A stretch of DNA of 64,000 nucleotides from CAZKRU01 sp964555235 (GTDB taxonomy: Bacteria > Verrucomicrobiota > Verrucomicrobiia > Methylacidiphilales > CAMAQI01). The notes under the pieces are model-generated. The model searched no databases, was not told the origin of the DNA, and was given only the letters and a program-made list of their open reading frames with translations. Location: assembly GCA_964555235.1 (NCBI GenBank), contig CAZKRU010000002.1, positions 50,068 to 114,067 of the forward strand, read 5' to 3'. Shown piece by piece: positions 8,662 to 17,771 of this stretch. Every line of letters starts with the position of its first letter. The stretch's first letter is position 1. A program made the translations under genes and the position numbers.

Positions 8662-9653
8662 TCGTTGCGGCGGTTCATGATCCAGGGGGAACGCAAGTTT
8701 GGATGCCGGTGTTGCAACGACTTCAAGCCGAAGGCAAGCAAGTGAAAGTTTTGGCGGGAAATCCCGGGGGCCCGTTTCTCGCCAGAAACGGAATTGAATT
8801 TCAACCGATGTCAACGTCGCTTGAGTCCGATGATGCGGCACGACTGTTGGAAGGGGCGACACAGTTGCTGACGGGAACCAGTTGGAATTCGAATGCGGAA
8901 CAGAGACTTCGCAACGAGGCCTACCGGAGAGAGATTCCAAGTTTTGTGCTGTTGGACTTCTGGTCGAATTATAGGGAGCGATGGAACGAGTCCGAGTACG
9001 TAATTGAACGGATGCCCGATCGGGTTGGAGTCATAGATGAAGAAGCGAGAGAGGCTATGGTGGCTGTGGGTTTTCCTCAAAATCAAATCACGGTCATTGG
9101 GTCTCCGCATCTTGAGCAGATTGAGTCACTTCCCTCCAGTGTGATTCAGGAGGACCCGCTTCGAGTGTTGTTTCTTTCTCAGCCGTTGTCTGTGTTGGGA
9201 TATGCAGGAGAGATGATGGATCCTTATCAGATTGTCATGGAAGCTTTGGAAAAATGGGGAGGTCATCGACCTGTTCTAATGGGGATCAAACCGCACCCCA
9301 AAGAAGCGCTCGATGTTGGATTGATCGAAAAGTGCCGCCAAGCCTTCGGGAATTTGAGTTTGGAATGGATCTCGGCATCGCAGCCGCTCGACACCGTCAT
9401 GGATCGGTTTGAAGTCGTAATTGGATTTGCGACGATGGGGTTGATTGAAGCGCGGCTTTGTGGGAAACGATCCATCGCGCTTCGGATGAATTCGATGAAA
9501 GTAAACGATGTATTTGAACGATATGGAGTGGAGGTCGTTGAAATCGAAGGAGAAGCGATTCTTAGAGGAATTGAGAGAAGTTTTTCGTTGATCAACCATC
9601 GCGACTTGAACCAAGGTGCCACCAATCGGGCGTGGGAGTGGATTTACTCATGA
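8658..9653 (+). CDS. GT-B-like protein of unknown specificity
   Basis: A 331-residue protein I do not recognise precisely. It starts MIVAAVHDPGGTQVWMPVL, a pattern of a first Rossmann-like domain, and later has IGSPHLEQIES, GIKPHPKE and VIGFATMGLIEARLCGKRSIALRM. These resemble the C-terminal nucleotide-binding halves of UDP-GlcNAc 2-epimerase-like and CDP-glycerol-transferase-like GT-B proteins. It overlaps both neighbours by 4 bp, so it is co-translated with sugar-modifying enzymes. It could be a glycosyltransferase or a nucleotide-sugar hydrolase of the PseG/NeuC type. No signal peptide or membrane segment is visible. Confidence 0.7.
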   Translation: MIVAAVHDPGGTQVWMPVLQRLQAEGKQVKVLAGNPGGPFLARNGIEFQPMSTSLESDDAARLLEGATQLLTGTSWNSNAEQRLRNEAYRREIPSFVLLDFWSNYRERWNESEYVIERMPDRVGVIDEEAREAMVAVGFPQNQITVIGSPHLEQIESLPSSVIQEDPLRVLFLSQPLSVLGYAGEMMDPYQIVMEALEKWGGHRPVLMGIKPHPKEALDVGLIEKCRQAFGNLSLEWISASQPLDTVMDRFEVVIGFATMGLIEARLCGKRSIALRMNSMKVNDVFERYGVEVVEIEGEAILRGIERSFSLINHRDLNQGATNRAWEWIYS

Positions 9654-10213
9654 AATATCAAGAGTTTTTAGAATCGGATCGAATTCTGCTAAGGCCATTG
9701 GAGCTAAGGGATATGCGAGGGGATTACGTGCGATGGTTAAATGACCCCAAAGTCTGCGCCCATAATGGTCATGCGATTTGGCCCAAGAGGCGATCCGATT
9801 ATGAAGAATACATTCGTGCTTCAAAAGGCAGTCGAAGCACGCTGGTCATGGCGATTGTGTGGAAAAAGCGAAAACTTCATGTTGGAAACATTGCGCTTCA
9901 GTCGATTGATTGGATTCATCGAAATGCAGAGCTGACGTTTCTATTGGGAAATTCTTCTTACTGGGGAAAGGGCATTGGGAGTGAGGCGGGTTTACTGATG
10001 CTCTCGTTGGCTTTCGAGCGACTTAATCTTCATCGGGTGGGATGTGGAACTTTTTCAGATCACCAAGGGATGCGGAAAGTTGCCGAAAAGCTAGGTTTTC
10101 GTGAGGAGGGCGTTCGACGGGAAGCGATTTTTAAAGAGGGCCGATTCGTCGATCTCATCTCCTACGGTCTTTTGCAGTCCGAGTATCAACTCGAAAAAAG
10201 GAGGGCGTCATGA
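9650..10213 (+). CDS. GNAT family N-acetyltransferase (PseH-like)
   Basis: A 187-residue GNAT protein with the acetyl-CoA binding loop in SYWGKGIGSEAG and the typical later segment MRKVAEKLGFREEGVRREA. The N-terminal RILLRPLELRDM is typical of the RimJ/RimL-like branch that includes PseH. The ATG at 9650 overlaps the upstream stop as ATGA. PseH acetylates the C4 amine of the pseudaminic precursor; either this protein or the GNAT domain fused to PseG could do that, leaving the other to acylate a different position. Which does which cannot be read from the sequence. Confidence 0.85.
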   Translation: MKYQEFLESDRILLRPLELRDMRGDYVRWLNDPKVCAHNGHAIWPKRRSDYEEYIRASKGSRSTLVMAIVWKKRKLHVGNIALQSIDWIHRNAELTFLLGNSSYWGKGIGSEAGLLMLSLAFERLNLHRVGCGTFSDHQGMRKVAEKLGFREEGVRREAIFKEGRFVDLISYGLLQSEYQLEKRRAS

Positions 10214-11409
10214 GTGTTGAGGTTTCCAATCAAGAATATGTCCCGTTTCAAAATTTAAAATACTGCATTCGCTGCTGTATGCCGGAAACGGTGGAAGGAA
10301 TGACATTTGACGAATTTGGGGTGTGCCAAGCCTGCCAATCTTCCGAACAAAAGATGCACATTAATTGGACGGAGCGAGAAAAGGCGCTTCGAACGATGCT
10401 GGAAGAAGCCAAGGCAAAAGCGGGAACGAATTACGACTGTATTATTCCAATCAGTGGAGGAAAAGACAGTATGTATCAGCTTCATGTATTGACTCAAGTT
10501 TACGGAATGAAGCCGCTGGCGGTCACGTTTAGTCATAACTGGTTTAGTGAAACGGGTACGTACAATCTTCTGAACGCGTTGGAACAGTTCAATGTCGATC
10601 ATATGATGTTCACTCCCAATCGAAAATTGATTGGGAAAATTGCACGGCGCTCGTTGTCCGGCATCGGAGACGCATGCTGGCACTGTCATGCAGGGGTTGG
10701 CGCGTTCCCGCTTCACGTTGCGGTAAAATTCAAAATCCCGCTCCTCATCTGGGGAGAATCCATTGCTGAACACTCCGGCCGCGCCAGTTATAAAAATCCG
10801 GTGCTTAAATTTGATCGCGAATATTTCACAAAAGTTTCCGCGAAATTAACTCCGCAACAGATGGAGGAAAAAGATCTTACCGCCAAGGATCTCTATCCAT
10901 TCAATGTGCCGACGGCTGAGGAGTGTGAGTCGGTCGGTGTGCATGGGATTCATTTGGGGGATTATATTTTTTGGGATGATGAGCGACAAATGGAATTTGT
11001 TCGGGACACCTATGGATGGAAAGAATGCAAAAAAATGGAGAATGCATTTAAGTGCTATAAAAGCGCGGAATGCATCATGGCCGGAGTTCACGACTTTACC
11101 TGTTACTTGAAACGTGGCTTTGGGAGGGGGACGGTCCAGTCTACTGTGGATGTGCGTAATGGATTGTTGACTCGGGAGGAGGGATTTGAGCTGGCCAAGC
11201 GACATGACGGAGAGCGTCCGGAGGCTTTGGACTATTATCTCAAAGTGACCGGAATGTCCGAGGAAGAATTCTATCGAACGATCGAAGCCAAACGGCTGAC
11301 ACAATTGCAAGGAGTTTCCGTGCCGGTGATACCGAAGCGTGAGGCGCATCCTGAGAAGCTTGTTCCTTGGGCACAACAGGTCATCGAGAAGCACGCGCCG
11401 AAGGATTAA
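10210..11409 (+). CDS. pseA: N-acetyl sugar amidotransferase (PseA/WbpG family)
   Basis: A 399-residue PP-loop ATPase of the PseA/WbpG type, which converts an acetamido group to an acetamidino group using ATP and ammonia. The pyrophosphatase loop ISGGKDS is at 81-87. Clustered cysteines at about 19, 22, 23, 39 and 42 and a later CWHCH could bind zinc. In Campylobacter, PseA is needed for the acetamidino form of pseudaminic acid. WbpG-type enzymes use HisH/HisF-like partners for ammonia; none is seen here, but an amidase gene begins 3 bp downstream. The ATG overlaps the preceding GNAT stop by 4 bp. Confidence 0.9.
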   Translation: MSVEVSNQEYVPFQNLKYCIRCCMPETVEGMTFDEFGVCQACQSSEQKMHINWTEREKALRTMLEEAKAKAGTNYDCIIPISGGKDSMYQLHVLTQVYGMKPLAVTFSHNWFSETGTYNLLNALEQFNVDHMMFTPNRKLIGKIARRSLSGIGDACWHCHAGVGAFPLHVAVKFKIPLLIWGESIAEHSGRASYKNPVLKFDREYFTKVSAKLTPQQMEEKDLTAKDLYPFNVPTAEECESVGVHGIHLGDYIFWDDERQMEFVRDTYGWKECKKMENAFKCYKSAECIMAGVHDFTCYLKRGFGRGTVQSTVDVRNGLLTREEGFELAKRHDGERPEALDYYLKVTGMSEEEFYRTIEAKRLTQLQGVSVPVIPKREAHPEKLVPWAQQVIEKHAPKD

Positions 11410-11412
11410 TTT

Positions 11413-12756
11413 ATGGATTTTCGGAACAAATCAATACGGCAAATTCTGCAACAAATTGCATCGGGCGAATTGACTTGCGAAATGGTGGCAAAGGTTTGCG
11501 TGGATGCTTATCAAAAGAGAGAAACACAGGGACAGGCTTGGGTTTGTTTCAATGGCGAGGGATTACTGAACGAGGCGCGTCAGCGGGATCAAAACAAGCC
11601 CTCTCCCCTGCGCTCCCTGGAAGGAATTCCGGTGGCCGTGAAAGATGTTTTTAACACTCGGGATTTTCCGACAGAAATGGGGAGCCCGATCTGGAAGGGT
11701 TTTACACCTGGAAACGATGCGCGATCGTTATTTCATCTGAAACGGGAAGGGGCGTTGATTCCGGGCAAAACCACTACGGCAGAATTCGCTGTTCATGCTT
11801 TAAACAAAACGGTCAATCCGCACGATCAGACGCGAACGCCTGGCACTTCTTCGAGTGGATCGGCCGTTGCGATTGCAATGGGAATGGTTCCTGTTTCGGT
11901 GGGGACGCAGACCGCGGGCTCGATTATCCGTCCCGCAAGTTTCTGCGGAATTTATGGATTCAAACCATCGTTTGGATCAATTCCGCGAACCGGAGTTCTC
12001 AAAACGACTGATAGTTTGGATACGATCGGATTTTTCACAGCTCGGTTGGAGGATTTTGAAACGGTTTTCGACGCTTTGCGGGTTAAGGGGCCTAATTACC
12101 CCTTTGTGCATGAAAAACTCGACTATCCAGAGCGACAGCTCAAGCCGGAAGGGCGTCGTTGGAAAGTGGGATTTGCGAAAACGCATACTTGGAGTGAGGC
12201 GCCATCGTATGCTCAGGCTTCCATGCAGGATTGGGTTAATAAAATCGCTGGCTTTGCGGATGTTGTTGTAATCGATTTGCCATCGGAATTTGAACGCTGT
12301 CACGAAGCACACGAAAAAATTTACGAAAAAGCGCTCGCCTACTATTTTCAATCCGAAATTGAGCGAGAGGAACTGATTTCGCCGGTAATGCGCGAGATGA
12401 TTTACCGGGGCCGTGAAGTTACCGTCGAGGCATACCAGTGGGCGTTAAAGTTGCAGGAATCTTTGGCACGGAAGCTCGATGAAATTCTAGGGACGGTCGA
12501 TGTTCTGATTTCCCTCAGCACGGCAGGAGTGGCTCCGCGGCGTGAGGTGATGGAAAAGCCGGATCCGGCGCTGATGTGGACGATGGCGTTTGTTCCAGTG
12601 ATTGGGGCTCCGGCGTTCCTTTCCTCTGAGGGGCTTCCGTTTGGGGCACAAATTGTAGCACGTCGTTATGAGGACTATCGAGGCGCTCAATTTGCTCACG
12701 AGTTAGTGCAAAGAGGCTTACTTCCTGCCGGACCTAATCCGCTGCTTCCGCTTTAA
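11413..12756 (+). CDS. amidase signature family protein (GatA-like)
   Basis: A 447-residue amidase-signature hydrolase. The Ser-cisSer-Lys triad can be placed: Lys77 in VAVKDVF, the cis-Ser in GTSSSGSA at about 144-151, and the nucleophile Ser170 in QTAGSIIRPAS. The family hydrolyses amides and releases ammonia. It follows the PseA-like gene by 3 bp in an otherwise sugar-modifying operon. A plausible role is ammonia supply to PseA, or hydrolysis of an amide on the glycan precursor; both are inferences. It is not accompanied by gatB or gatC, so a tRNA amidotransferase role is unlikely. Confidence 0.88.
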   Translation: MDFRNKSIRQILQQIASGELTCEMVAKVCVDAYQKRETQGQAWVCFNGEGLLNEARQRDQNKPSPLRSLEGIPVAVKDVFNTRDFPTEMGSPIWKGFTPGNDARSLFHLKREGALIPGKTTTAEFAVHALNKTVNPHDQTRTPGTSSSGSAVAIAMGMVPVSVGTQTAGSIIRPASFCGIYGFKPSFGSIPRTGVLKTTDSLDTIGFFTARLEDFETVFDALRVKGPNYPFVHEKLDYPERQLKPEGRRWKVGFAKTHTWSEAPSYAQASMQDWVNKIAGFADVVVIDLPSEFERCHEAHEKIYEKALAYYFQSEIEREELISPVMREMIYRGREVTVEAYQWALKLQESLARKLDEILGTVDVLISLSTAGVAPRREVMEKPDPALMWTMAFVPVIGAPAFLSSEGLPFGAQIVARRYEDYRGAQFAHELVQRGLLPAGPNPLLPL

Positions 12757-12762
12757 AATTCA

Positions 12763-14262
12763 ATGGCTACGGTACTTTTCAACGCGTTTCATTCGTCAAT
12801 CCTTCATCGGGTGATGGAGGGGATTTTTCAAAAAGGAACGTGGGAACGTGCGGTGGTTGTTGCTGCCGGCTATCAACCTTCTGAGGAACTTGAGGATCGG
12901 ATGTGCTGCGTTGATTATGAACGTGCGAAACGAGGGGATTACTCAGCAGCGGGAGTAGAGCTGAAAATTCCCGATGAGGGAATATTTAAAGCACTTGGGT
13001 TTGCTGAATCATTGGTGCTTCGAATGATGGATCGTGTGGAGCCTGGTCCGGGAGAGTTAGCAGGGCATTTGCCTTATGAGGACCGTAAGCGACTTTATTT
13101 GAAGCATGTATGTTATTGGAATGCAGTTTTGAAGGAGAAAGAGATCTCCTTGTTAATTACTGTAAGTCCTCCCCATGTCGGGTATGATTATGTTCTTTAT
13201 GCACTCTGTCGTGCTAGGAAAATTCCAGTCGTGATCGTGAATAATGGATTGCAAGTTCCTGGAACCATTTATTGGGCTGAAACGGTGGAAGACTACGCTC
13301 CTGATTTGGGAGAAGCCTATCTCCGTTTAAAGAGCGGGGAACGTCCCTGGAAAGAGACCTCTCCTTCGATGAAAAAGGCGATACGAGGGCATTACCGTTG
13401 GATGCGACGAAATTCCAAGCCGATTCCACTTAATGATACCGCGCGTCCGGAAGTTCCGGATTTTGCGATGCTGGAGCGCAAGTCGATGCGACGGTTAAAT
13501 TGGCTGATCTCAAGCCAAGCCTTTTTGAAATGGACGGGCTTTTCGAAACAGATGCAATCCATGGAATTGAAGTGCAATGAAGCGCGGAGAAAAATTTTGG
13601 AATTCCGCTGCCGCAAAATACTTCAGGATCGATATCAGAAACTTATTTGGAGGGGAGGCTTGGATTCTCCGTATGTTTATGCCCCTTTGCACTACCAGCC
13701 GGAATGTACCACCAATCCTCAAGGAGGAATTTATACGGAGCAATGGTTAATGTTTGCAACTTTGGTAGAGTCGCTTCCCGAAGGGTGGGTGGTGGTGACT
13801 AAGGAGAATCCCTACCAAGATCATCGAAATCGACATGCGGCTTACTACGATGACCTCGTGCGACTCGGTAAAGTGAGGATTTTGCCGATGGAGACAGACA
13901 CTTTTGAATTAGTGGAGAAATGTCAGGCAGTCGCAACGATCTCTGGGACGGTGGGCTGGGAGGCGCTTTTTAAGGGGAAAGCGGTACTGCTTTTTGGTCA
14001 TCACTTTTATCAATATGCGACTGGAGTTTATTCGATTTCATCCGTAGAGCAGGTCAAGGATGCCTTGAGACACATTCTTAAGGGAATTGAGACGCCAACC
14101 CTTGCAGCAATCCGACAATATATGAGGTCGATGGCACTTGCGGGATCCTACGGATTTATCGATGTTTTCTATGCTAAGCATGCCAAGCCAGACGAAGTTG
14201 AGGTTGTAAAAAACTTGGTCGATGGCACTTGGGATTATTTGGGGCGCCGGTCGCTATTGTGA
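12763..14262 (+). CDS. capsule-type polysaccharide synthesis protein (KpsS/KpsC-like), tentative
   Basis: A 499-residue protein. The C-terminal third contains YAPLHYQPECTTNP, TKENPYQDHRN, and SGTVGWEALFKGKAVLLFGHHFY. This reads like the KpsS/KpsC capsule synthesis family, which includes Kdo transferases. The middle has a Lys/Arg-rich helical stretch. If correct it would be a cytosolic glycosyltransferase, and because it sits between the pseudaminic and legionaminic blocks it is a good candidate for transferring a nonulosonic acid. Family assignment is from pattern recognition only. Its last codon overlaps the GTG of the next gene. Confidence 0.72.
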   Translation: MATVLFNAFHSSILHRVMEGIFQKGTWERAVVVAAGYQPSEELEDRMCCVDYERAKRGDYSAAGVELKIPDEGIFKALGFAESLVLRMMDRVEPGPGELAGHLPYEDRKRLYLKHVCYWNAVLKEKEISLLITVSPPHVGYDYVLYALCRARKIPVVIVNNGLQVPGTIYWAETVEDYAPDLGEAYLRLKSGERPWKETSPSMKKAIRGHYRWMRRNSKPIPLNDTARPEVPDFAMLERKSMRRLNWLISSQAFLKWTGFSKQMQSMELKCNEARRKILEFRCRKILQDRYQKLIWRGGLDSPYVYAPLHYQPECTTNPQGGIYTEQWLMFATLVESLPEGWVVVTKENPYQDHRNRHAAYYDDLVRLGKVRILPMETDTFELVEKCQAVATISGTVGWEALFKGKAVLLFGHHFYQYATGVYSISSVEQVKDALRHILKGIETPTLAAIRQYMRSMALAGSYGFIDVFYAKHAKPDEVEVVKNLVDGTWDYLGRRSLL

Positions 14263-15224
14263 AAATTCGCAAGGTACTCTTTGTCGGTTGGGGAGCGATT
14301 GCCAAGCGTCATACTGCGAATTTAAAGGTTTTACGCCCGGGAATTGAAATCGCAGCACTGCGATTGTCAAAGAATCCTTCTCCTGAAAAAGGATTACAAT
14401 CGTTCCGAAAGATTCAGGAGGCATTAGCTTGGGGACCGGATGGAGCGATGATCACAGGGCCTTCAACGGAGCATCTTTCAAGTGCCGATCCGATTCTTCG
14501 TGCCGGGCTTCCCGTTTATGTGGAAAAACCGTTGGCTGCGGATGCAAGCGTTGCTCGATCCTGGGTCAAACGGTGGACTGGCGCACGCTTGGTACTGGGC
14601 TACAACTTTCGTTTTTACAAACCATTTCTATCCATTGAAAAAGCATTAAAGCAGGGGCGGATTGGGAAGGTGCTGAGCGCGGACGTTCAGGTCGGGCAAT
14701 ATCTTCCCGACTGGCGTCCTCAGCGTCCTTACCAAAGTACCGTTTCAGCAAATCCAAAGCTCGGTGGCGGTGCGTTATTGGAATTGAGTCATGAAATTGA
14801 CACGGCGCTTTGGTGGTTTGGAGAGGTGGCAGAGGTCGGTGGATGGATGGGGAAAATAAGCCCGCTTTTGATTCGAGTCGAGGATTGGGTTGAAATGCTT
14901 TTACGATTTCGATCCGGAGTTCGGGCACGGATTCATTTGGATTTGATTGATCGAAAGGCGCATCGCTCGATTCGCATTCTTGGCACGAAGGGAACAATCG
15001 GTTGGGGGATGGAAACGCACGAAGCCTGGATTGATCAGGGAAAAGGAAAGCGATTATTGCATAATGGCAAGGCAGTTTCGCGTAACGATATGTATCTGGA
15101 TGCAATAAAGCATTGGCTTCAAGTGGCCGAGCGCGGACAGCCTTCGGGAGTCGACGCCGGAGCGGGACTCAAAGTGCTGGAAGTGATCCAGCGTTTCCGA
15201 AAACTCCAAGGGATCAGCCAGTGA
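14259..15224 (+). CDS. Gfo/Idh/MocA family oxidoreductase (copy 2)
   Basis: A 321-residue NAD(P)-dependent oxidoreductase. The N-terminus MKIRKVLFVGWGAIAKRH carries the Rossmann glycines and EKP is at about 89-91. The middle GGGALLELSHEIDTALWWFGE is typical of the family substrate domain. I chose GTG 14259, which overlaps the upstream stop as GTGA; an ATG at 14229 would lengthen it by 10 residues. It overlaps the next cytidylyltransferase start in the same way, so it is likely part of the legionaminic block. Substrate unknown. Confidence 0.85.
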   Translation: MKIRKVLFVGWGAIAKRHTANLKVLRPGIEIAALRLSKNPSPEKGLQSFRKIQEALAWGPDGAMITGPSTEHLSSADPILRAGLPVYVEKPLAADASVARSWVKRWTGARLVLGYNFRFYKPFLSIEKALKQGRIGKVLSADVQVGQYLPDWRPQRPYQSTVSANPKLGGGALLELSHEIDTALWWFGEVAEVGGWMGKISPLLIRVEDWVEMLLRFRSGVRARIHLDLIDRKAHRSIRILGTKGTIGWGMETHEAWIDQGKGKRLLHNGKAVSRNDMYLDAIKHWLQVAERGQPSGVDAGAGLKVLEVIQRFRKLQGISQ

Positions 15225-15916
15225 GTGTGGTCGCATTTGTATTTGCTCGTGGTGGATCCAAAGGGGTTCCCCAGAAGAATCTTCGCAAAGTGGGCGGCCT
15301 CTCACTTTTAGCACATTCGATTCAATGTGCGAAATCGGTTTCCGAGATTAATCGGGTGATGGTTTCTACCGATGATCCCAAGATTGCGGAGGAGGCGGAA
15401 CAATGTGGTGCAGAGGTTCCGTTTTTGCGGCCAGCGGAATTGGCCCGTGACGATTCGCCAGAACGTGCGGCGTGGTGCCATGCGCTCCAATCGTGTCAGG
15501 AATTGGGAATTAACGTGGAGTGTTTTGTTTCCCTTCCCACAACCGCTCCGTTGCGAGCGAGGGAGGATGTGCTTCAGGCCCTTGCGCTTTGGCGGGAACA
15601 ACAGGCCGACTTGGTTGTGAGTGTGACGGCGGCGCGCCGGAGTCCGTATTTCAACATGGTGACGATGGATCACTCCGGGAAAGCTTCGCTGGTGATTCCT
15701 TCGGAAGTCAGTCGACGTCAGGATGCGCCGCGGGTCTATGATATGACGACGGCGGTGTATGTAGCCCGTCCCGAATTTGTGCGATCTCATCGCGGATTCT
15801 GGGAGGGAAAAACTTTCGCCATTGAAATTCCGGAAGCTCGCGCCATGGATATTGACACTGAACTGGATTTGGAAATTGCGGAATTTCTATATCAACGTCA
15901 GAAGGAGAAATCATGA
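15221..15916 (+). CDS. legF: CMP-nonulosonic acid synthetase (LegF/PtmB/NeuA-like)
   Basis: A 231-residue acylneuraminate cytidylyltransferase. The nucleotide-binding motif FARGGSKGVPQKN is near residues 8-20, VSTDDPKIAEEAEQCGAEVPFLRP follows, and the C-terminal AMDIDTELDLEIAEFL is typical. I chose the GTG at 15221 (GTGA overlap), which gives the canonical N-terminus. The neighbours LegI, LegG, PtmE, LegB and LegC make CMP-legionaminic acid the likely product, but sialic acid cannot be excluded from this sequence alone. Confidence 0.87.
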   Translation: MSVVAFVFARGGSKGVPQKNLRKVGGLSLLAHSIQCAKSVSEINRVMVSTDDPKIAEEAEQCGAEVPFLRPAELARDDSPERAAWCHALQSCQELGINVECFVSLPTTAPLRAREDVLQALALWREQQADLVVSVTAARRSPYFNMVTMDHSGKASLVIPSEVSRRQDAPRVYDMTTAVYVARPEFVRSHRGFWEGKTFAIEIPEARAMDIDTELDLEIAEFLYQRQKEKS

Positions 15917-16716
15917 GAAGTGTTTCTGATTTGATGAATTTAACGGGAAGGGTTGCGCTGATTGCCGGGGGAGCAGGGCATCTTGGTCAAGCGATGGCAG
16001 AAGCATTGGCCGAGGTAGGGGCCTCAGTGGTCCTTTTGGATCAGGACGAGGCGAAGCTTCAAGAAGCAGCAGGGAAAATTCGAGTCGCGAATGGAGGAAA
16101 AATCAGCGGGCTTCGTTGCAATCTGCAGCGAGAGGACGAAGTTTTGGCAGTCCCCTCTCAGATTCGAGAAACTCATGGGCGCCTGGATGTGATGATCTTT
16201 GCGGCAGCTTTGGTGGGAACTACGCCCCTTTCGGGATGGACCACGCCGCTTGAAGATCAATCTTTGGAGACGTGGCGACAGGCTTTTGAAGTGAATTTGA
16301 CCTCGGCCTTTGCGCTCTGTCAAAAGTGCGCCCCTTTGCTACGGGAACAGGGAAGCGGATCGATCATTTTAGTTTCATCCATTTATGGAATGGTGGCTCC
16401 CGATTACAGTTTATATGAGGGAACGAGCATGGGGAATCCGGCGGCATATGCAGCAAGCAAGGGAGGGATGCTTCAATTGACTCGGTGGTTGAGCAGTACT
16501 TTGGCTCCCCGCATTCGCGTGAATTCCATCAGTCCAGGAGGCGTTTTTCGAGGACAGCCAGATGAATTTGTGAAAAAATATGAACATCGCACTCCTTTGG
16601 GTCGAATGGCCAAGGAAGAAGACCTGAAAGGGGCGGCCCTTTATCTTGCAAGCGATCTTTCCGCATATGTGACGGGTCAGAATCTGGTGGTGGATGGAGG
16701 CTGGACGGCATGGTAA
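15913..16716 (+). CDS. SDR family oxidoreductase (PtmA-like)
   Basis: A 267-residue short-chain dehydrogenase/reductase. The glycine motif reads AGGAGHLG at about 18-25, with Ala in place of the usual Thr. SSIYGMV carries the catalytic Ser, and AAYAASKGG gives the Tyr and Lys. It ends in DGGWTAW like the SDR at 12-776. In Campylobacter, ptmA (SDR) sits beside ptmB (CMP-Leg synthetase) as here, so I call it PtmA-like. Its substrate is not established. The start overlaps the preceding gene by 4 bp after a good Shine-Dalgarno sequence (AAGGAGAA), and its stop overlaps the legI ATG by 7 bp. Confidence 0.85.
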   Translation: MRSVSDLMNLTGRVALIAGGAGHLGQAMAEALAEVGASVVLLDQDEAKLQEAAGKIRVANGGKISGLRCNLQREDEVLAVPSQIRETHGRLDVMIFAAALVGTTPLSGWTTPLEDQSLETWRQAFEVNLTSAFALCQKCAPLLREQGSGSIILVSSIYGMVAPDYSLYEGTSMGNPAAYAASKGGMLQLTRWLSSTLAPRIRVNSISPGGVFRGQPDEFVKKYEHRTPLGRMAKEEDLKGAALYLASDLSAYVTGQNLVVDGGWTAW

Positions 16717-17771
16717 CGCCGATTTCCATTGGGGGACGATTGATTGGGGAAGGATCGCCCTGTTGGATTTTGGCGGAAGCAGGAGTCAATCACAACGGAG
16801 ATTTATCGCTCGCGAAAAAATTAGTGGATGCCGCGATTGAGTCCGGGGCGGATGCAATCAAGTTTCAGACATTTTCTGCGGAGGCGCTTGCGGACGTTTC
16901 TGCTCCTCAGGCAGAGTATCAGGAAAAATCGACGGGTAAAAAGCAAAGTCAGTTGGAGCTGCTGAAGGCGTTGGAGCTGTCCGAGACTGCTTTCCAAGAA
17001 TTGAGCGACTATGCAATGCGTCAGGGGATTTGTTTTCTTTCAACCCCTTTTGATCCAAAAAGTTTTCAGCAGGTAGTCCAAATGGGGGTTTCTGCAATCA
17101 AGATTGGTTCGGGAGATCTGACGAATTCAATTTTATTGAAGCTGGCGGGGGAGAGTCGACTTCCGGTGTTGCTTTCCACGGGCATGGCGTCGCTCGGTGA
17201 AATTGAAAGTGCGATGTCAGTGCTAAGATCTGCTGGGGCGAGTTCGATCGGACTTTTTCATTGTGTGAGCCGTTATCCGACTCCTCCCGAGGCGGCGAAT
17301 CTGTTGGCGATGGATTTGCTTGCTACCGCATTCCGAGTGCCGATCGGATTTTCAGATCACACGCTTGGAATTCAGGTCGCGGTTGCGGCAGTGGCACGTG
17401 GCGCCGCAATGATCGAGAAACATTTGACGCTGGACTCCAAGATGGAGGGCCCAGACCATGCCGCATCATTGAACCCCTCAGAATTCAAAAAAATGGTTCA
17501 GGCAATTCGAGAAGTGGAAAAGGCGTTGGGGAATGGAAGAAAGGAACCAGGACGTGAGGAGTTAGAAGTGGCTCAAGTGGCCCGAAAATCCTTATTTTTG
17601 GAGTATGGAGTGGAGGTAGGGACGGTCCTAGAGGCCCGGCATTTGCTGGCAAAACGTCCCCAGGGCGGCATTTCTCCGATGAGACTTTCCTCGGTGATCG
17701 GATATCGGGTCAGAAAGCTTCCGAAGCCTGGAGAATTTTTGGACTGGGTTCATTTGGAGAAGAGATCGTGA
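16710..17771 (+). CDS. legI: legionaminic acid synthase (LegI/NeuB family)
   Basis: A 353-residue NeuB-family synthase that condenses PEP with a 2,4-diacetamido-mannose-type sugar. The N-terminal barrel has WILAEAGVNHNGD and SGADAIKFQTFSAEALA, then FLSTPFDPKSFQ. KIGSGDLTN corresponds to the GE(I/L)TN region of LegI. The metal region is MIEKHLTLDSKMEGPDHAAS. A C-terminal SAF domain (about 295-353) with RKSLFLEYGVEVGTVLEARHL is present. Position directly before legG and in a block with legB and legC supports legionaminic rather than sialic acid. Confidence 0.9.
   Translation: MVTPISIGGRLIGEGSPCWILAEAGVNHNGDLSLAKKLVDAAIESGADAIKFQTFSAEALADVSAPQAEYQEKSTGKKQSQLELLKALELSETAFQELSDYAMRQGICFLSTPFDPKSFQQVVQMGVSAIKIGSGDLTNSILLKLAGESRLPVLLSTGMASLGEIESAMSVLRSAGASSIGLFHCVSRYPTPPEAANLLAMDLLATAFRVPIGFSDHTLGIQVAVAAVARGAAMIEKHLTLDSKMEGPDHAASLNPSEFKKMVQAIREVEKALGNGRKEPGREELEVAQVARKSLFLEYGVEVGTVLEARHLLAKRPQGGISPMRLSSVIGYRVRKLPKPGEFLDWVHLEKRS

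Noticed and set aside
11413..12756. Amidase as GatA of the tRNA amidotransferase
   Set aside because: No gatB or gatC is nearby and the gene lies in a sugar-modification operon.
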